This document shows, in pieces, positions 51,268 through 60,205 of a DNA stretch of 64,000 bases. This stretch comes from Bradyrhizobium sp. CCGUVB1N3. GTDB lineage: Bacteria > Pseudomonadota > Alphaproteobacteria > Rhizobiales > Xanthobacteraceae. The position numbers and the translations under genes were made by a program. The notes under the pieces are model-generated. The model was not told the DNA's origin, made no database searches, and worked only from the letters and a program-made list of their open reading frames with translations. Numbering within the stretch: position 1 is the stretch's first letter; each line of letters opens with the position of its first letter. Location of the stretch: the NCBI RefSeq assembly GCF_024199925.1, contig NZ_JANADR010000001.1:6637501-6701500 (forward strand), given 5' to 3'.

Positions 51268-51340
51268 GTCGTCCTGGCGAAAGCCAGGACCCGATGTTGC
51301 CAACGGTTCCGGGTTCGCCCTTCGGGCGCGCCGGAACGAC
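51268..51340. repeat. REP-like palindrome, short diverged copy
   Basis: GTCGTCCTGGCGAAAGCCAG at the left and GGCGCGCCGGAACGAC at the right. It is a 73-bp member of the family, without the IS110 target motif, lying between the GST and AraC genes. Confidence 0.7.
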
Positions 51341-51448
51341 GATGAGCCGTGTCGGATGACAGCGCTATCTCGTCGTGACACCACGCAAAATTCCGCTAAG
51401 GTGGCCCCGTCCGCAGCGGCCAAAAGAGCCGCGCGAGGAGGACCGCCG

Positions 51449-52264
51449 ATGGAAGGCCTGACAATGGAAGACAGCGGTCGCGAATCCGACCATTTGATGC
51501 TGATCACGCCGGAGCGCGTGTTCTATGCGGGGCTACTCGGCCGTCCGCGCCGGCGGACCGCCGGTTGCTGCCACGTCTATGTCGCGGTGAAGGGCAGCCT
51601 GCATCTGACCATCGACGACGTCCACGCCACCGACGTTCTCGTCGTGACCCTGCCGAACCAGCGGCACACCATCGCGAGCGACTATCGCACTGTCATTAGC
51701 GTGACCCTCGAGCCCGAGAGCGTGCCGGACGGCGTGATCGAAGCACTGCGACAGCGCCTGACCGGACCCGATAAGGCGGTCTATGCGCGAAAAATCCTCG
51801 CCGCCTACGCGTTGCTGCGCCAGCGCCGCTATGGCGACGTCACCACCGCCGAGTTCGACGAGATGTGCTTTGGCGAGGCGCTGCCGCGCCGCGTGCTCGA
51901 CCCGCGTGTGATGCGGGCGATCGCGCGCATCGAGCGTTTCTCCGGCGAGCCGGTGACGGCTGATACCTGCGCGGCGGAAGCGGGCCTCTCGGCTTCGCGC
52001 TTCCTGCACCTGTTCAAGGAAGAGACCGGCATCTCCTTCCGCTCTTTCCGTGCTTGGAAGCGCGCGCGATATCTCCTTCATTTCGCCAACCAGGATCTCA
52101 ACCTCGCCCATCTCGCGCAGGACATCGGCTATCCCGACAGCACACATTTCAGCCATTCGATCCGCCGCTTCTACGGCTTGAAGCCGCGCGCCATCTTCGT
52201 CGGCTCGCGCGATCTTGCGATCTATCGCAGTGGCGAGACGGTGAAGCTTGCGGAAGCAAGCTAG
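51449..52264 (+). CDS. AraC-family transcriptional regulator
   Basis: A 271-residue regulator. The C-terminal double helix-turn-helix is clear (TCAAEAGLSASRFLHLFKEETGISFRSF and LAHLAQDIGYPDSTHFSHSIRRFYGLKPRAI). The N-terminal half, containing CCHVYVAVKGSLHLTIDDV, is a cupin-like sensor. The start at 51449 follows GAGGAGG. It may control the acyl-CoA dehydrogenase/GST genes upstream. Confidence 0.92.
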   Translation: MEGLTMEDSGRESDHLMLITPERVFYAGLLGRPRRRTAGCCHVYVAVKGSLHLTIDDVHATDVLVVTLPNQRHTIASDYRTVISVTLEPESVPDGVIEALRQRLTGPDKAVYARKILAAYALLRQRRYGDVTTAEFDEMCFGEALPRRVLDPRVMRAIARIERFSGEPVTADTCAAEAGLSASRFLHLFKEETGISFRSFRAWKRARYLLHFANQDLNLAHLAQDIGYPDSTHFSHSIRRFYGLKPRAIFVGSRDLAIYRSGETVKLAEAS

Positions 52265-52655
52265 CCGAGGATTTTGTAGGGAGGGCAAAGCGACTTGTCC
52301 GCCGTAGCTCGAAGAGCGAAGGCGGAAGCGTGCCCACCGCTTCAGCTGGAGTCTGGAGAGATGGTGGGCGCGGCGCAAGAGCGCGCCTTTGCCCACGTGC
52401 CGTTGAGCAAACGGGGAGAGACGAAAAACGCCCCGCATTCATGAGCTCCGCGAATAAGTCTTATCGCGTCCAGCCGGCTAATCGCCGGCTGCACGACCGA
52501 CTATCTCCGCGCAACCCGCCATCCGGCTAGGCGGACGGTCCAAGTTTGCGCCGGCTTCCGTCTTGAAGAGTTCATCATTGAAACCCATCTTGTGCCGCCT
52601 GCGGGTAAGCGAGTACCCTGTTTTCCGCCGCAGCCACCAAGGAAGGGGGCAAGAC
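52265..52655. other. Non-coding, repeat-rich spacer with hairpin
   Basis: 391 bp with no convincing gene. It holds parts of an interspersed repeat (GTGCCCACCG near 52332 against GGTGGGCGCGGC near 52363) and a perfect 8-bp hairpin CAGCCGGC-TAATC-GCCGGCTG at 52471-52491. The RND efflux promoter is probably after the hairpin; no repressor gene adjoins it. Confidence 0.6.
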
Positions 52656-53855
52656 ATGAGCGAGCCGAACTCGAGGCAGCATCCGGTCCGACGGCAATCC
52701 GTGCCCCGTCCCTTCTTCACGGTTCTGGCGCTGACGGTTACCGGGCTCCTCGCCGGCTGCGACAAGCCGGCCTCGCAGGCCGCAGCTCCGTCGGCGCCCT
52801 CCGTCACAGTCGCTCAGCCGGTCAAGCGCACCGTCACCGATTGGGAGGAGTTCACCGGCCGCTTCGAGGCGGTGGAGGAGGTGCAGGTGCGCCCGCGGGT
52901 CGGCGGCTTCGTCACCTCGGTCGAATTCCAGGACGGCGCGATCGTTCACGCCGGCGATCTCCTGTATGTGATCGACTCGCGTCCGTTCGAGGCAGTCGCC
53001 GAACAGGCGGATGGTCAGCTCTCGGATGCGCGCGCCAAGGTGGAGCTTGCCAAGCGCGAGCTCGATCGCGGCCTGAACCTCGTGCAGACCAATGCGGTCT
53101 CCGAACAGGTCGTCGACCAGCGCCGCCAGGCCTTGCAGGCCGCGCATGCCGCCGAGATGCAGGCTGAAGGCGCGCTGAAGGCCGCCAAGCTCAATATCGA
53201 GTTCACCCATGTGGCGGCGCCGCTCACCGGCCGCATCAGCCGTCATCTCGTCAGCCCCGGCAATCTCGTCCAGGGCAGCGACACCGGCACCTCGACTTTG
53301 CTGACGTCGATCGTATCGCTCGATCCGATCTACATCTATTTCGACATGGACGAGGCGACCTACATCAAGAACAGCAAGCTCTGGTTCGAGGGCAAGCGCC
53401 CGAGCTCGCGCGATACGCCGAACCCGGTGCAGGTGACGCTGGCCGGCGAGACCAAGCCGTCGCATGACGGTACCATCGACTTCCTCGACAACCGCCTCGA
53501 TGTCTCCACCGGCACGCTGCGCAGCCGTGCCGTCATCAAGAACACCGATCTCTCGATCCTGCCCGGGCAGTTCGGCCGTGTGCGGCTGATCGGCAGCGCG
53601 CCCTACGAGGCGCTGCTGATTCCGGACGTCGCGGTCGCGACCGACCAGTCCCGCAAGATCGTCTTCGTGGTCAAGCCTGATGATACCGTCGAGGCGCGCC
53701 CCGTGACGCTCGGTCCGCTCGATGAGGGGCTGCGCGTGATCCGCGAAGGGCTCAAGGCTGATGACCGCGTCATCGTCGATGGCATCCAGCGTGCCCGCGT
53801 CGGCGCCAAGGTCAACCCGCATCAGGCGCAAGCGCCGGCCGGTGGCAAGTCATGA
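52656..53855 (+). CDS. RND efflux periplasmic adaptor (membrane fusion protein)
   Basis: A 399-residue lipoprotein of the AcrA/MexA family. The lipobox LLAGC puts the acylated Cys at about residue 35. The biotinyl-lipoyl part is VEEVQVRPRVGGFVTSVEFQDGAIVHAGDLLYVIDSRPF, followed by a coiled-coil hairpin (LSDARAKVELAKRELDRG...). It links the inner-membrane pump to an outer-membrane channel that is not encoded here. The start at 52656 follows AAGGAAGGGGG. Overlaps the pump gene by 4 bp. Confidence 0.94.
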   Translation: MSEPNSRQHPVRRQSVPRPFFTVLALTVTGLLAGCDKPASQAAAPSAPSVTVAQPVKRTVTDWEEFTGRFEAVEEVQVRPRVGGFVTSVEFQDGAIVHAGDLLYVIDSRPFEAVAEQADGQLSDARAKVELAKRELDRGLNLVQTNAVSEQVVDQRRQALQAAHAAEMQAEGALKAAKLNIEFTHVAAPLTGRISRHLVSPGNLVQGSDTGTSTLLTSIVSLDPIYIYFDMDEATYIKNSKLWFEGKRPSSRDTPNPVQVTLAGETKPSHDGTIDFLDNRLDVSTGTLRSRAVIKNTDLSILPGQFGRVRLIGSAPYEALLIPDVAVATDQSRKIVFVVKPDDTVEARPVTLGPLDEGLRVIREGLKADDRVIVDGIQRARVGAKVNPHQAQAPAGGKS

Positions 53856-56800
53856 ATCTCGGCCGCCTCTCCATCAACCAGCCCATCCTGGCGATGGTGC
53901 TGTCGATCGTGCTGCTGATCGTCGGCGCACTCGCCTACACCACGCTGCCGGTGTCCGAATATCCGCAAGTGGTGCCGCCCACCGTCGTCGTCACGACGCA
54001 ATATCCGGGCGCTTCCGCGCAGACCGTGTCCGACACGGTCGCCGCTCCCATCGAGCAGGAGATCAACGGCGTCGAGGACATGCTGTATCTCTACAGCCAG
54101 GCGACCTCGAACGGCCAGCTCACCATCACCGTCACCTTCAAGCTCGGCACCGATCTCGACAAGGCCCAGGTGCTGGTGCAGAACCGCGTCGCGATTGCGC
54201 AGCCGCGTCTGCCTGAAGAGGTGCAGCGCAACGGTGTCACCACGCGCAAGAACTCGCCCGACATCCTGATGGTCGTGTTCATGCTGTCCCCCGACGACAC
54301 GTTCGACCAGCTCTACATCTCCAACTACGCGCTGCTCCAGGTCCGTGACCAGCTCCTGCGGCTCGACGGCGTCGGCGACATCCAGATCTTTGGCGCGCGC
54401 GACTATTCGATGCGCTTGTGGCTCGATCCCGACCGCATTGCCAATCTCGGGTTGACCTCGACCGAAGTGCTCGCCGCGATCCGGTCGCAGAACGTGCAGA
54501 TCGCGGGCGGCCAGATCGCCGAGCCGCCGATCGCGGACCGCGCCTTCCAGCCGAATCTCACCTTCACGGGGCGCCTGAAAGACCAGAGGCAGTTCGAGGA
54601 CATCCTGATCAAAGCCGGCTCCGACGGCCGCACGGTGCGCCTGCGCGACGTCGCCCGCATCGAGCTCGGCGCGCTGTCCTACACCACCAACAGCTTCCTG
54701 TTGCGCAAGTCGGCGGTCGCGATGCTGGTCACCCAGCGTCCCGGATCGAACGCGCTTGCGACGGCCAAGAACATTTCCGACACCATGGTGAAGCTCAAGG
54801 CGAGCTTCCCGAAGGGCCTCGACTACAACATCGGCTACAACCCGACCGAGTTCATCGCGCAATCCGTCCATGAGTTGATCAAGACCATCTACGAGGCCAT
54901 GCTGCTCGTGGTCATCGTGGTGCTGGTCTTCCTGCAGGGCTGGCGGCCCGCGATCATTCCGATCATCGCGATCCCGGTCTCGCTGGTCGGCACCTTCGCA
55001 GTGATGGCGGCGCTCGGATTCTCCATCAACAATCTCACGCTGTTCGGCCTCGTGCTCGCCGTCGGCATCGTCGTCGACGACGCCATCGTCGTGGTCGAGA
55101 ACGTCGAGCGCCATCTCGAGCATGGCATGAGCCGGCGCGATGCTGCGCTGAAGACCATGGAGGAGGTCGGCGGCGCGCTGGTCTCGATCGCGCTGGTTCT
55201 GTGCGCGGTGTTCGTGCCGACGGCGTTCCTGGGCGGCATCTCAGGCCAGTTCTTCCAGCAATTCGCCGTCACCATCGCGGTCGCGACCGCGATCTCCTGC
55301 TTCTGCTCGCTGACGCTGTCGCCGGCGCTGGCCTCGCAGATTCTGGTGCCGCACGAAGAGAAGCGGCCGCCGGCGCGCTGGAATTTCATCGCGCGCGGCT
55401 GGGACGCCTTCACCGGCGTCTTCAACCGCGTGTTCGACCGGTTGTCGCATGGTTATGCCGGCGTTGCCAATTTCGTGATCCGGCATTCGGTGGCGATGCT
55501 GCTGATCTATGTGGCGCTGATCGGCAGCGCCGGCTGGCTGATCGCGACCACGCCGCAGGGGTTCATTCCGGCGCAGGATCGCGGCTATGTCATCGTCTCC
55601 GTGCAACTGCCGGGGGCGGCGTCGCTGGCGCGCACCACCGAGGTCGTCCGCGAAATCGAGCGCATTGCGCTCGGTACGCCGGGCATCATCCGCGTCGCCG
55701 CCTTTGCTGGCTTCTCCGGCGCCACGCGCACACAGGCCGGCAACGCTGCGGCGCTGTTTCCGGTGTTCGACGAGCCGGAGGTGCGTCTGAAGAAGGGCTT
55801 GTCCGCGAACGTCATCACGGCCGAGCTGCGCAAGCGCCTGTCGGTCATCGAGGGCGCCTTCATCATCGTCATTCCGCCGCCGGCCGTGCCCGGCATCGGT
55901 ACAGGTGGTGGCTTCACCATCCGTATCCAGGACCGCCAGGGCCGCGGGCCGGAATTGCTGGCGTCAGCGACCGACGAGCTGGTAGCGGCGGCACGCAAGA
56001 CGCCGGAGCTCACTTCGGTGTTCTCGCCCTTCACCGCGAACACGCCGCAGCTCTTCGTCGACATCGACCGCACCAAGGCGCAGAAGCTCGGCGTTCCCAT
56101 CGCGAGCATCAACGACACGATCCAGACCTATTTCGGATCGACCTATGTCAACGACTTCAACCTGTTCGGCCGTACCTATCACGTCACCGCGCAAGCCGAC
56201 CTGCCGTTCCGCAAGGAGCGCGGCGACCTTTCGCGACTGCGCACGCGCAACGCTGCCGGCGACATGGTGATGCTCGGCAGCGTCGTCGATTTCAAGGACG
56301 TCTCGGGCCCCGACCGCGTCGCGCGCTATAATCTCTACGCGGCGTCCGAATTGCAGGGCGAGCCGGCGCCGGGCACCAGCTCGACCACCGCGCTCAACGC
56401 CATCAAGAAGCTCGCGGACGAGACCTTGCCGAGCGGCTTCTCCTTCGAATGGACGGACCTGTCCTACCAGCAGGTCACCGGCGGCAATGCCGGCCTTTAC
56501 GTGTTCCCGATCTGCGTACTGTTCGTCTATCTCGTGCTCGCCGCGCAGTACGGCAGCTGGTCGCTGCCGTTCGCGGTGATCCTGATCGTGCCGATGTGCC
56601 TGCTGGCTGCCACCATCGGTGTGCGCATCATGGGGCAGGACGTCAACATCCTGACGCAAATCGGATTCGTCGTGCTGGTGGGGCTTGCGGCCAAGAACGC
56701 CATTCTGATCGTGGAGTTCGCCCGCGACATCGAGCTCGAGGGCAAGCCGCGGCTGGAAGCCGTGATCGAGGCGTGCCGCCTGCGCCTGCGGCCGATCCTC

Positions 56801-57001
56801 ATGACGTCCTTTGCCTTCATCCTCGGTGTGCTGCCGCTGGTGGTCTCGACCGGCTCCGGCTCGGAGATGCGCCAGGCCGTCGGCGTCGCCGTGTTCTTCG
56901 GCATGCTCGGCGTCACGCTGTTCGGCCTCGTCTTCACGCCGATCTTCTACATGATCGTGCGCAACCTCGCGGATGGGCGCGGGAAGAAGGCGGCGGCTTG
57001 A
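53852..57001 (+). CDS. RND multidrug efflux pump, HAE1 family permease
   Basis: A 1049-residue inner-membrane pump, the usual length. Helix 4 has the proton-relay pair in AVGIVVDDAIVVVENVERHLE; helix 10 has the conserved Lys in VLVGLAAKNAILIVEFARD. Two large periplasmic loops and 12 helices fit. It exports hydrophobic or amphiphilic drugs using the proton gradient, with the coupled adaptor. Closest in style to MexF/BpeF-type pumps. Confidence 0.95.
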   Translation: MNLGRLSINQPILAMVLSIVLLIVGALAYTTLPVSEYPQVVPPTVVVTTQYPGASAQTVSDTVAAPIEQEINGVEDMLYLYSQATSNGQLTITVTFKLGTDLDKAQVLVQNRVAIAQPRLPEEVQRNGVTTRKNSPDILMVVFMLSPDDTFDQLYISNYALLQVRDQLLRLDGVGDIQIFGARDYSMRLWLDPDRIANLGLTSTEVLAAIRSQNVQIAGGQIAEPPIADRAFQPNLTFTGRLKDQRQFEDILIKAGSDGRTVRLRDVARIELGALSYTTNSFLLRKSAVAMLVTQRPGSNALATAKNISDTMVKLKASFPKGLDYNIGYNPTEFIAQSVHELIKTIYEAMLLVVIVVLVFLQGWRPAIIPIIAIPVSLVGTFAVMAALGFSINNLTLFGLVLAVGIVVDDAIVVVENVERHLEHGMSRRDAALKTMEEVGGALVSIALVLCAVFVPTAFLGGISGQFFQQFAVTIAVATAISCFCSLTLSPALASQILVPHEEKRPPARWNFIARGWDAFTGVFNRVFDRLSHGYAGVANFVIRHSVAMLLIYVALIGSAGWLIATTPQGFIPAQDRGYVIVSVQLPGAASLARTTEVVREIERIALGTPGIIRVAAFAGFSGATRTQAGNAAALFPVFDEPEVRLKKGLSANVITAELRKRLSVIEGAFIIVIPPPAVPGIGTGGGFTIRIQDRQGRGPELLASATDELVAAARKTPELTSVFSPFTANTPQLFVDIDRTKAQKLGVPIASINDTIQTYFGSTYVNDFNLFGRTYHVTAQADLPFRKERGDLSRLRTRNAAGDMVMLGSVVDFKDVSGPDRVARYNLYAASELQGEPAPGTSSTTALNAIKKLADETLPSGFSFEWTDLSYQQVTGGNAGLYVFPICVLFVYLVLAAQYGSWSLPFAVILIVPMCLLAATIGVRIMGQDVNILTQIGFVVLVGLAAKNAILIVEFARDIELEGKPRLEAVIEACRLRLRPILMTSFAFILGVLPLVVSTGSGSEMRQAVGVAVFFGMLGVTLFGLVFTPIFYMIVRNLADGRGKKAAA

Positions 57002-57039
57002 TTGGTCATTGTGGCCACCCGCGTCTCAACACTCTCCGT

Positions 57040-57173
57040 GTCGTCCCGGCGAAGGCCGGGACCCATACCCCCAAGGGAGAAGTTGTGGCGCGAGGCAGGT
57101 AACCACGAGTCTTCGCCAAACTCCTCCCTGTGGTCATGGGTCCCGGATCTGCGCTTCGCTTGTCCGGGACGAC
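57040..57173. repeat. REP-like palindromic element, intact IS110 target copy
   Basis: GTCGTCCCGGCGAAGGCCGG at the left and CTTGTCCGGGACGAC at the right. It contains TGGGTCCCGGATC at 57137-57149, the exact uninterrupted form of the site occupied by the IS110 element 1.4 kb downstream. Same orientation as that copy. Confidence 0.9.
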
Positions 57174-57292
57174 GAGGTGAGTTTGGGGAAGCACGCCCAT
57201 ACTAACGGCTGAGGCGAAATGGATGGGCATTGCCGGGGTTCTTCACTAGTATCCGCGCGATTTCAAAACAGAAAACTGCTGGGAGTTAAAAT

Positions 57293-58480
57293 ATGAAATC
57301 AGCACTTTTGGCCGCCGCCGCTGTGTCCGTGTTGCTGGCGGCACCTTGCTCCGCGCAAGGCGTCAAGATCGGCATCCTCAACGACCAGTCCGGCGTCTAC
57401 GCCGATTACGGCGGCAAATGGTCGGTCGAAGCCGCAAAAATGGCGATCGAGGATTTTGGCGGCGAGGTGCTGGGCCACAAGATCGAGCTCGTCACCGCCG
57501 ATCACCAGAACAAGCCGGACCTCGCCGCCGCGATCGCGCGGCGCTGGTACGACGTCGAGAACGTCGACATGATCACGGAGCTGACGACCTCCTCGGTCGC
57601 GCTCGCGATCCACGAGCTCTCCAAGGAAAAGAAGAAGATCGACATCGTCGTCGGTGCCGCGACATCGCGCCTCACGGGTGACGCCTGCCAGCCCTATGGC
57701 TTCCACTGGGCCTATGACACCCGTGCGCTCGCGGTCGGCACCGGCGGCGCGCTGACCAAGGCCGGCGGCGACACCTGGTTCTTCCTCACCGCCGACTATG
57801 CCTTCGGCTATGCGCTGGAAAAGGACACCAGCGAGATCGTCACCGCCAATGGCGGCAAGGTGGTCGGCTCGGTCCGCGTGCCCCTCAACTCGTCGGACTT
57901 CTCCTCCTTCCTGCTGCAGGCGCAGAGCTCCAAGGCCAAGATCGTCGGCCTTGCCAACGCCGGCCTCGACACCACCAACTCGATCAAGCAGGCCGCCGAG
58001 TTCGGCATCGTCACCGGCGGCCAGAAGCTCGCCGGCCTCCTGATGACGCTTGCGGAGGTGAACGGCCTTGGCCTCCAGGCCGCGCAAGGCCTCGTGCTCA
58101 CCGAGGGCTATTACTGGGATCTCAACGACAAGACGCGCGCTCTCGGTGAACGCTTCTTCAAGCGCACCGGGCGGATGCCGAGCATGATCCACGCCGGCAC
58201 CTATTCGGCGACGCTGAGCTATCTGAAGGCGGTCAAGGCCGCCGGCACCAAGGATCCGGACGCGGTCGCCAAGAAGCTGAAGGAGCTCCCGGTCGACGAC
58301 GCCTTCGCGCAAGGCAAGGTTCTCGAGAACGGCCGCATGGTCCACGACATGTATCTGTTCGAGGTCAAGAAGCCGTCGGAATCGAAGCGGCCCTTCGACT
58401 ACTACAAGCTGCTCGCCACCGTCCCCGGCGACAAGGCCTTCTTCACCGCCAAGGAAAGCGGCTGCCCGCTGACGAAGTGA
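57293..58480 (+). CDS. ABC transporter solute-binding protein, Leu/Ile/Val type
   Basis: A 395-residue periplasmic binding protein. Signal peptide MKSALLAAAAVSVLLAAPCS|AQG, then GVKIGILNDQSGVYADYGGKWSVEAAKMA, the ligand-binding start of LivJ/LivK-like proteins. Relatives bind branched-chain amino acids, amides or aromatic acids. No permease or ATPase genes adjoin it, so it is an orphan, and two same-orientation REP-like elements flank it. Confidence 0.9.
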   Translation: MKSALLAAAAVSVLLAAPCSAQGVKIGILNDQSGVYADYGGKWSVEAAKMAIEDFGGEVLGHKIELVTADHQNKPDLAAAIARRWYDVENVDMITELTTSSVALAIHELSKEKKKIDIVVGAATSRLTGDACQPYGFHWAYDTRALAVGTGGALTKAGGDTWFFLTADYAFGYALEKDTSEIVTANGGKVVGSVRVPLNSSDFSSFLLQAQSSKAKIVGLANAGLDTTNSIKQAAEFGIVTGGQKLAGLLMTLAEVNGLGLQAAQGLVLTEGYYWDLNDKTRALGERFFKRTGRMPSMIHAGTYSATLSYLKAVKAAGTKDPDAVAKKLKELPVDDAFAQGKVLENGRMVHDMYLFEVKKPSESKRPFDYYKLLATVPGDKAFFTAKESGCPLTK

Positions 58481-58507
58481 CGGCAAGGCGCGCGCCACAA
58501 TTCCGAT

Positions 58508-58610
58508 GTCGTCCCGGCGAAGGCCGGGACCCATAGCCCCAGGGAGAAGTTGTTGCGCGGGCTGATAACCACGAGTCTTCGCCAAAATACTCCCTGTGGT
58601 TATGGGTCCC
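58508..58610. repeat. REP-like element, left part, split by IS110
   Basis: The left 103 bp of a REP-like copy: GTCGTCCCGGCGAAGGCCGG through ATGGGTCCC. It closely follows the 57040 copy and stops exactly where that copy continues with GGATCTGCGC. The rest resumes at 59718. Confidence 0.92.
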
Positions 58611-58769
58611 TGTGTCTTGGAAGTCTGTCATGATGAGGTGGGCGGGAAGCCGTTGGGTCCTTGGCGCTTGACGCCGTGATCCGGCCCGGTCTCCCGCCCG
58701 TTCCATCTATCAACCTGAACAGTTGCACGAGGCTGCGCTAACAGACCTCGCATCACAGGGACAGGCACC
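58611..58769 (+). ncRNA. Predicted bridge RNA of the IS110 element
   Basis: Two internal loops can be read. Target loop: outer stem 58640-58647 with 58692-58699, inner hairpin 58663-58675, left guide TGGGTCC (58654-58660) and right guide GATCCGG (58678-58684). Donor loop: outer stem CCTG/CAGG (58714-58717, 58762-58765), inner stem CGAGG/CCTCG (58728-58732, 58746-58750), left guide AACAGTTGC (58718-58726), right guide CACAGG (58754-58759). The guides equal or complement the flanking target halves and the element ends in the IS621 pattern. Exact RNA ends are not known. Confidence 0.85.
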
Positions 58770-59711
58770 GTGATCATACCCCCTCGTTACGTCGGAATCG
58801 ACGTCTCCAAACATCATCTCGATATTTTCGATGAGGCCATCGGTGTATCGGAACGCATCGTCAACGCGACACAGGCCATCACACAGCTGGTGGCGCGTTG
58901 GCGATGCGATGCGCTGGTCGTCTTCGAGGCCACGGGTGTCTATGACCTCGAGCTTCGCGAGGCACTACGTCAGGCTGGCGTCCGCTTTGCCCGGATCAAT
59001 CCGGCCCGTGCCCGTGACTTTGCCCGTGCCAGCGGCCAGCTCGCCAAGACCGACCCGATCGATGCGCGGATGCTGGCAGCCTTTGCGCGCGCCATGAAGC
59101 CCGCCACCGAGCAAGTCGCCACCCCGGCCCGTAGCGCTCTGGCAAGGTTGGCAAAACGGCGGGATCAGCTGGTCTTGATGCGCGTCCAAGAGAAGAATCG
59201 CCGCAGCGAAGCCGATGACCGCGCCATGGCCGAACGCATCAGTCGCTTTGTCGAGGTCCTCGACGGCGAGATCGAGGAGATCGAGACCGACATCCGCGCA
59301 CTGATCAAGGCCGAGCCGGAGATCTCGGATGATGCACAGTTGATGCGATCACTGCCCGGTATCGGTCCCGTGGCCTGCATGCAGCTCATCGCGCAGATGC
59401 CGGAACTCGGGCGGGTTGGACCGAAGCAGGTGGCGGCGCTCGCCGGCCTGGCTCCCTTCAACGTCGACAGCGGCGCCTACCGCGGCAAGCGCAAGATCGG
59501 CGGCGGCCGAAAACGCGTCCGCGATGCCCTCTACATGGCCGCTCTCAACGCGGTTCGCAGAGCCGCCCCCTTCAAAACCTTCTACACACGACTACGACAG
59601 GCCGGAAAGCCAGCCAAGCTCGCTCTCATCGCCGTCGCCAGGAAGCTGCTGACGGTCATCAACGCCATGATGCGTGATAGGAAGTCCTATAGACTAGAGC
59701 CAGCAATATAA
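58770..59711 (+). CDS. IS110-family transposase (DEDD recombinase)
   Basis: A 313-residue recombinase. The RuvC-like N-terminal domain has D11 (YVGIDVSKHH), E53 (VVFEATGVYD), D95 and D98 (KTDPIDAR), the DEDD tetrad. A coiled-coil linker spans about 125-185. The C-terminal Tnp domain has LPGIGPVACMQL and the nucleophilic Ser234 in FNVDSGAYRGKRKIGGGRKR. All catalytic residues are present and the frame is intact, so it looks active. GTG 58770 begins 4 bp after the last stem of the predicted bridge RNA. Confidence 0.96.
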   Translation: MIIPPRYVGIDVSKHHLDIFDEAIGVSERIVNATQAITQLVARWRCDALVVFEATGVYDLELREALRQAGVRFARINPARARDFARASGQLAKTDPIDARMLAAFARAMKPATEQVATPARSALARLAKRRDQLVLMRVQEKNRRSEADDRAMAERISRFVEVLDGEIEEIETDIRALIKAEPEISDDAQLMRSLPGIGPVACMQLIAQMPELGRVGPKQVAALAGLAPFNVDSGAYRGKRKIGGGRKRVRDALYMAALNAVRRAAPFKTFYTRLRQAGKPAKLALIAVARKLLTVINAMMRDRKSYRLEPAI

Positions 59712-59717
59712 CAGTTG

Positions 59718-59758
59718 CCGGATCTGCGCTCCGCTTCGCTGCGCTTGTCCGGGACGAC
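59718..59758. repeat. REP-like element, right part, split by IS110
   Basis: The right 41 bp: CCGGATCTGCGCT through CTTGTCCGGGACGAC, continuing the copy that begins at 58508. It carries an extra short duplication (CGCTTCGCTGCGCTT) relative to the 57040 copy. Confidence 0.92.
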
Positions 59759-59785
59759 GGTGGTGATCGTGGCCGCTATTGCACC

Positions 59786-60175
59786 TCAATGCACCACCCG
59801 CCAGACCACCGCGACCAACGCGCCGATCCACAGCGCGATGCTGGCAAAGGCCTGGATGGCGAAGCCGGGGCCGCGCTTGGCGGCTTCCTTGGAATAGCCG
59901 AGAAAATAGACGATGCGGCCGATGATCCAGACCGCGCCGATTGCGGCCGCGATGGCGTCACTGATGTAGATCGCGAACAGCCAGAGCGACGGCAGGAAGA
60001 TCGGCATCCATTCCAGCGTGTTCATCTGGATGCGGAAGGCGCGCTCGAAGTCGGGATGGCCCGACATCGCCGGCACCTTGACGCCGGTCTTCGCGCGTGA
60101 CTTCGCGACGTTGATGCCTGTGAAGAAGCAGAACGCTACGGCCAGCAGCGTGACGAGCGCGGTGAGATGATACAT
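59786..60175 (-). CDS. MAPEG-family membrane protein
   Basis: A 129-residue protein with four predicted helices, typical of MAPEG (membrane-associated proteins in eicosanoid and glutathione metabolism). The signature region is DFERAFRIQMNTLEWMPIFLPSLWLFAIY with the conserved Glu and Arg, then GRIVYFLGYSKEAAKRGPGF. Bacterial members are glutathione transferase-like, with unknown substrate. It lies beyond the IS on the opposite strand. Confidence 0.88.
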   Translation of the reverse strand: MYHLTALVTLLAVAFCFFTGINVAKSRAKTGVKVPAMSGHPDFERAFRIQMNTLEWMPIFLPSLWLFAIYISDAIAAAIGAVWIIGRIVYFLGYSKEAAKRGPGFAIQAFASIALWIGALVAVVWRVVH

Positions 60176-60205
60176 CGCTGGGGTCCCCTTGAAGTCGACG
60201 GACGC

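Larger units (their letters stand above)
58611..59717 (+). mobile_element. IS110-family insertion sequence
   Basis: A 1107-bp element, with boundaries set by comparing the interrupted REP-like copy with the intact one at 57040. The recombined dinucleotide core is CC, present at both junctions (58609-58610 and 59718-59719). No terminal inverted repeats and no ordinary target duplication, as expected. The 159-bp left end is long and non-coding; the right end is only 6 bp beyond the transposase stop. This layout is that of the IS110 subgroup with the bridge RNA in the left end. Confidence 0.93.

Noticed and set aside
57040-59758. REP-like copies as ends of a composite transposon carrying the binding-protein gene
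   Set aside because: They carry no transposase and occur singly elsewhere in the window; the IS ends are inside one copy.
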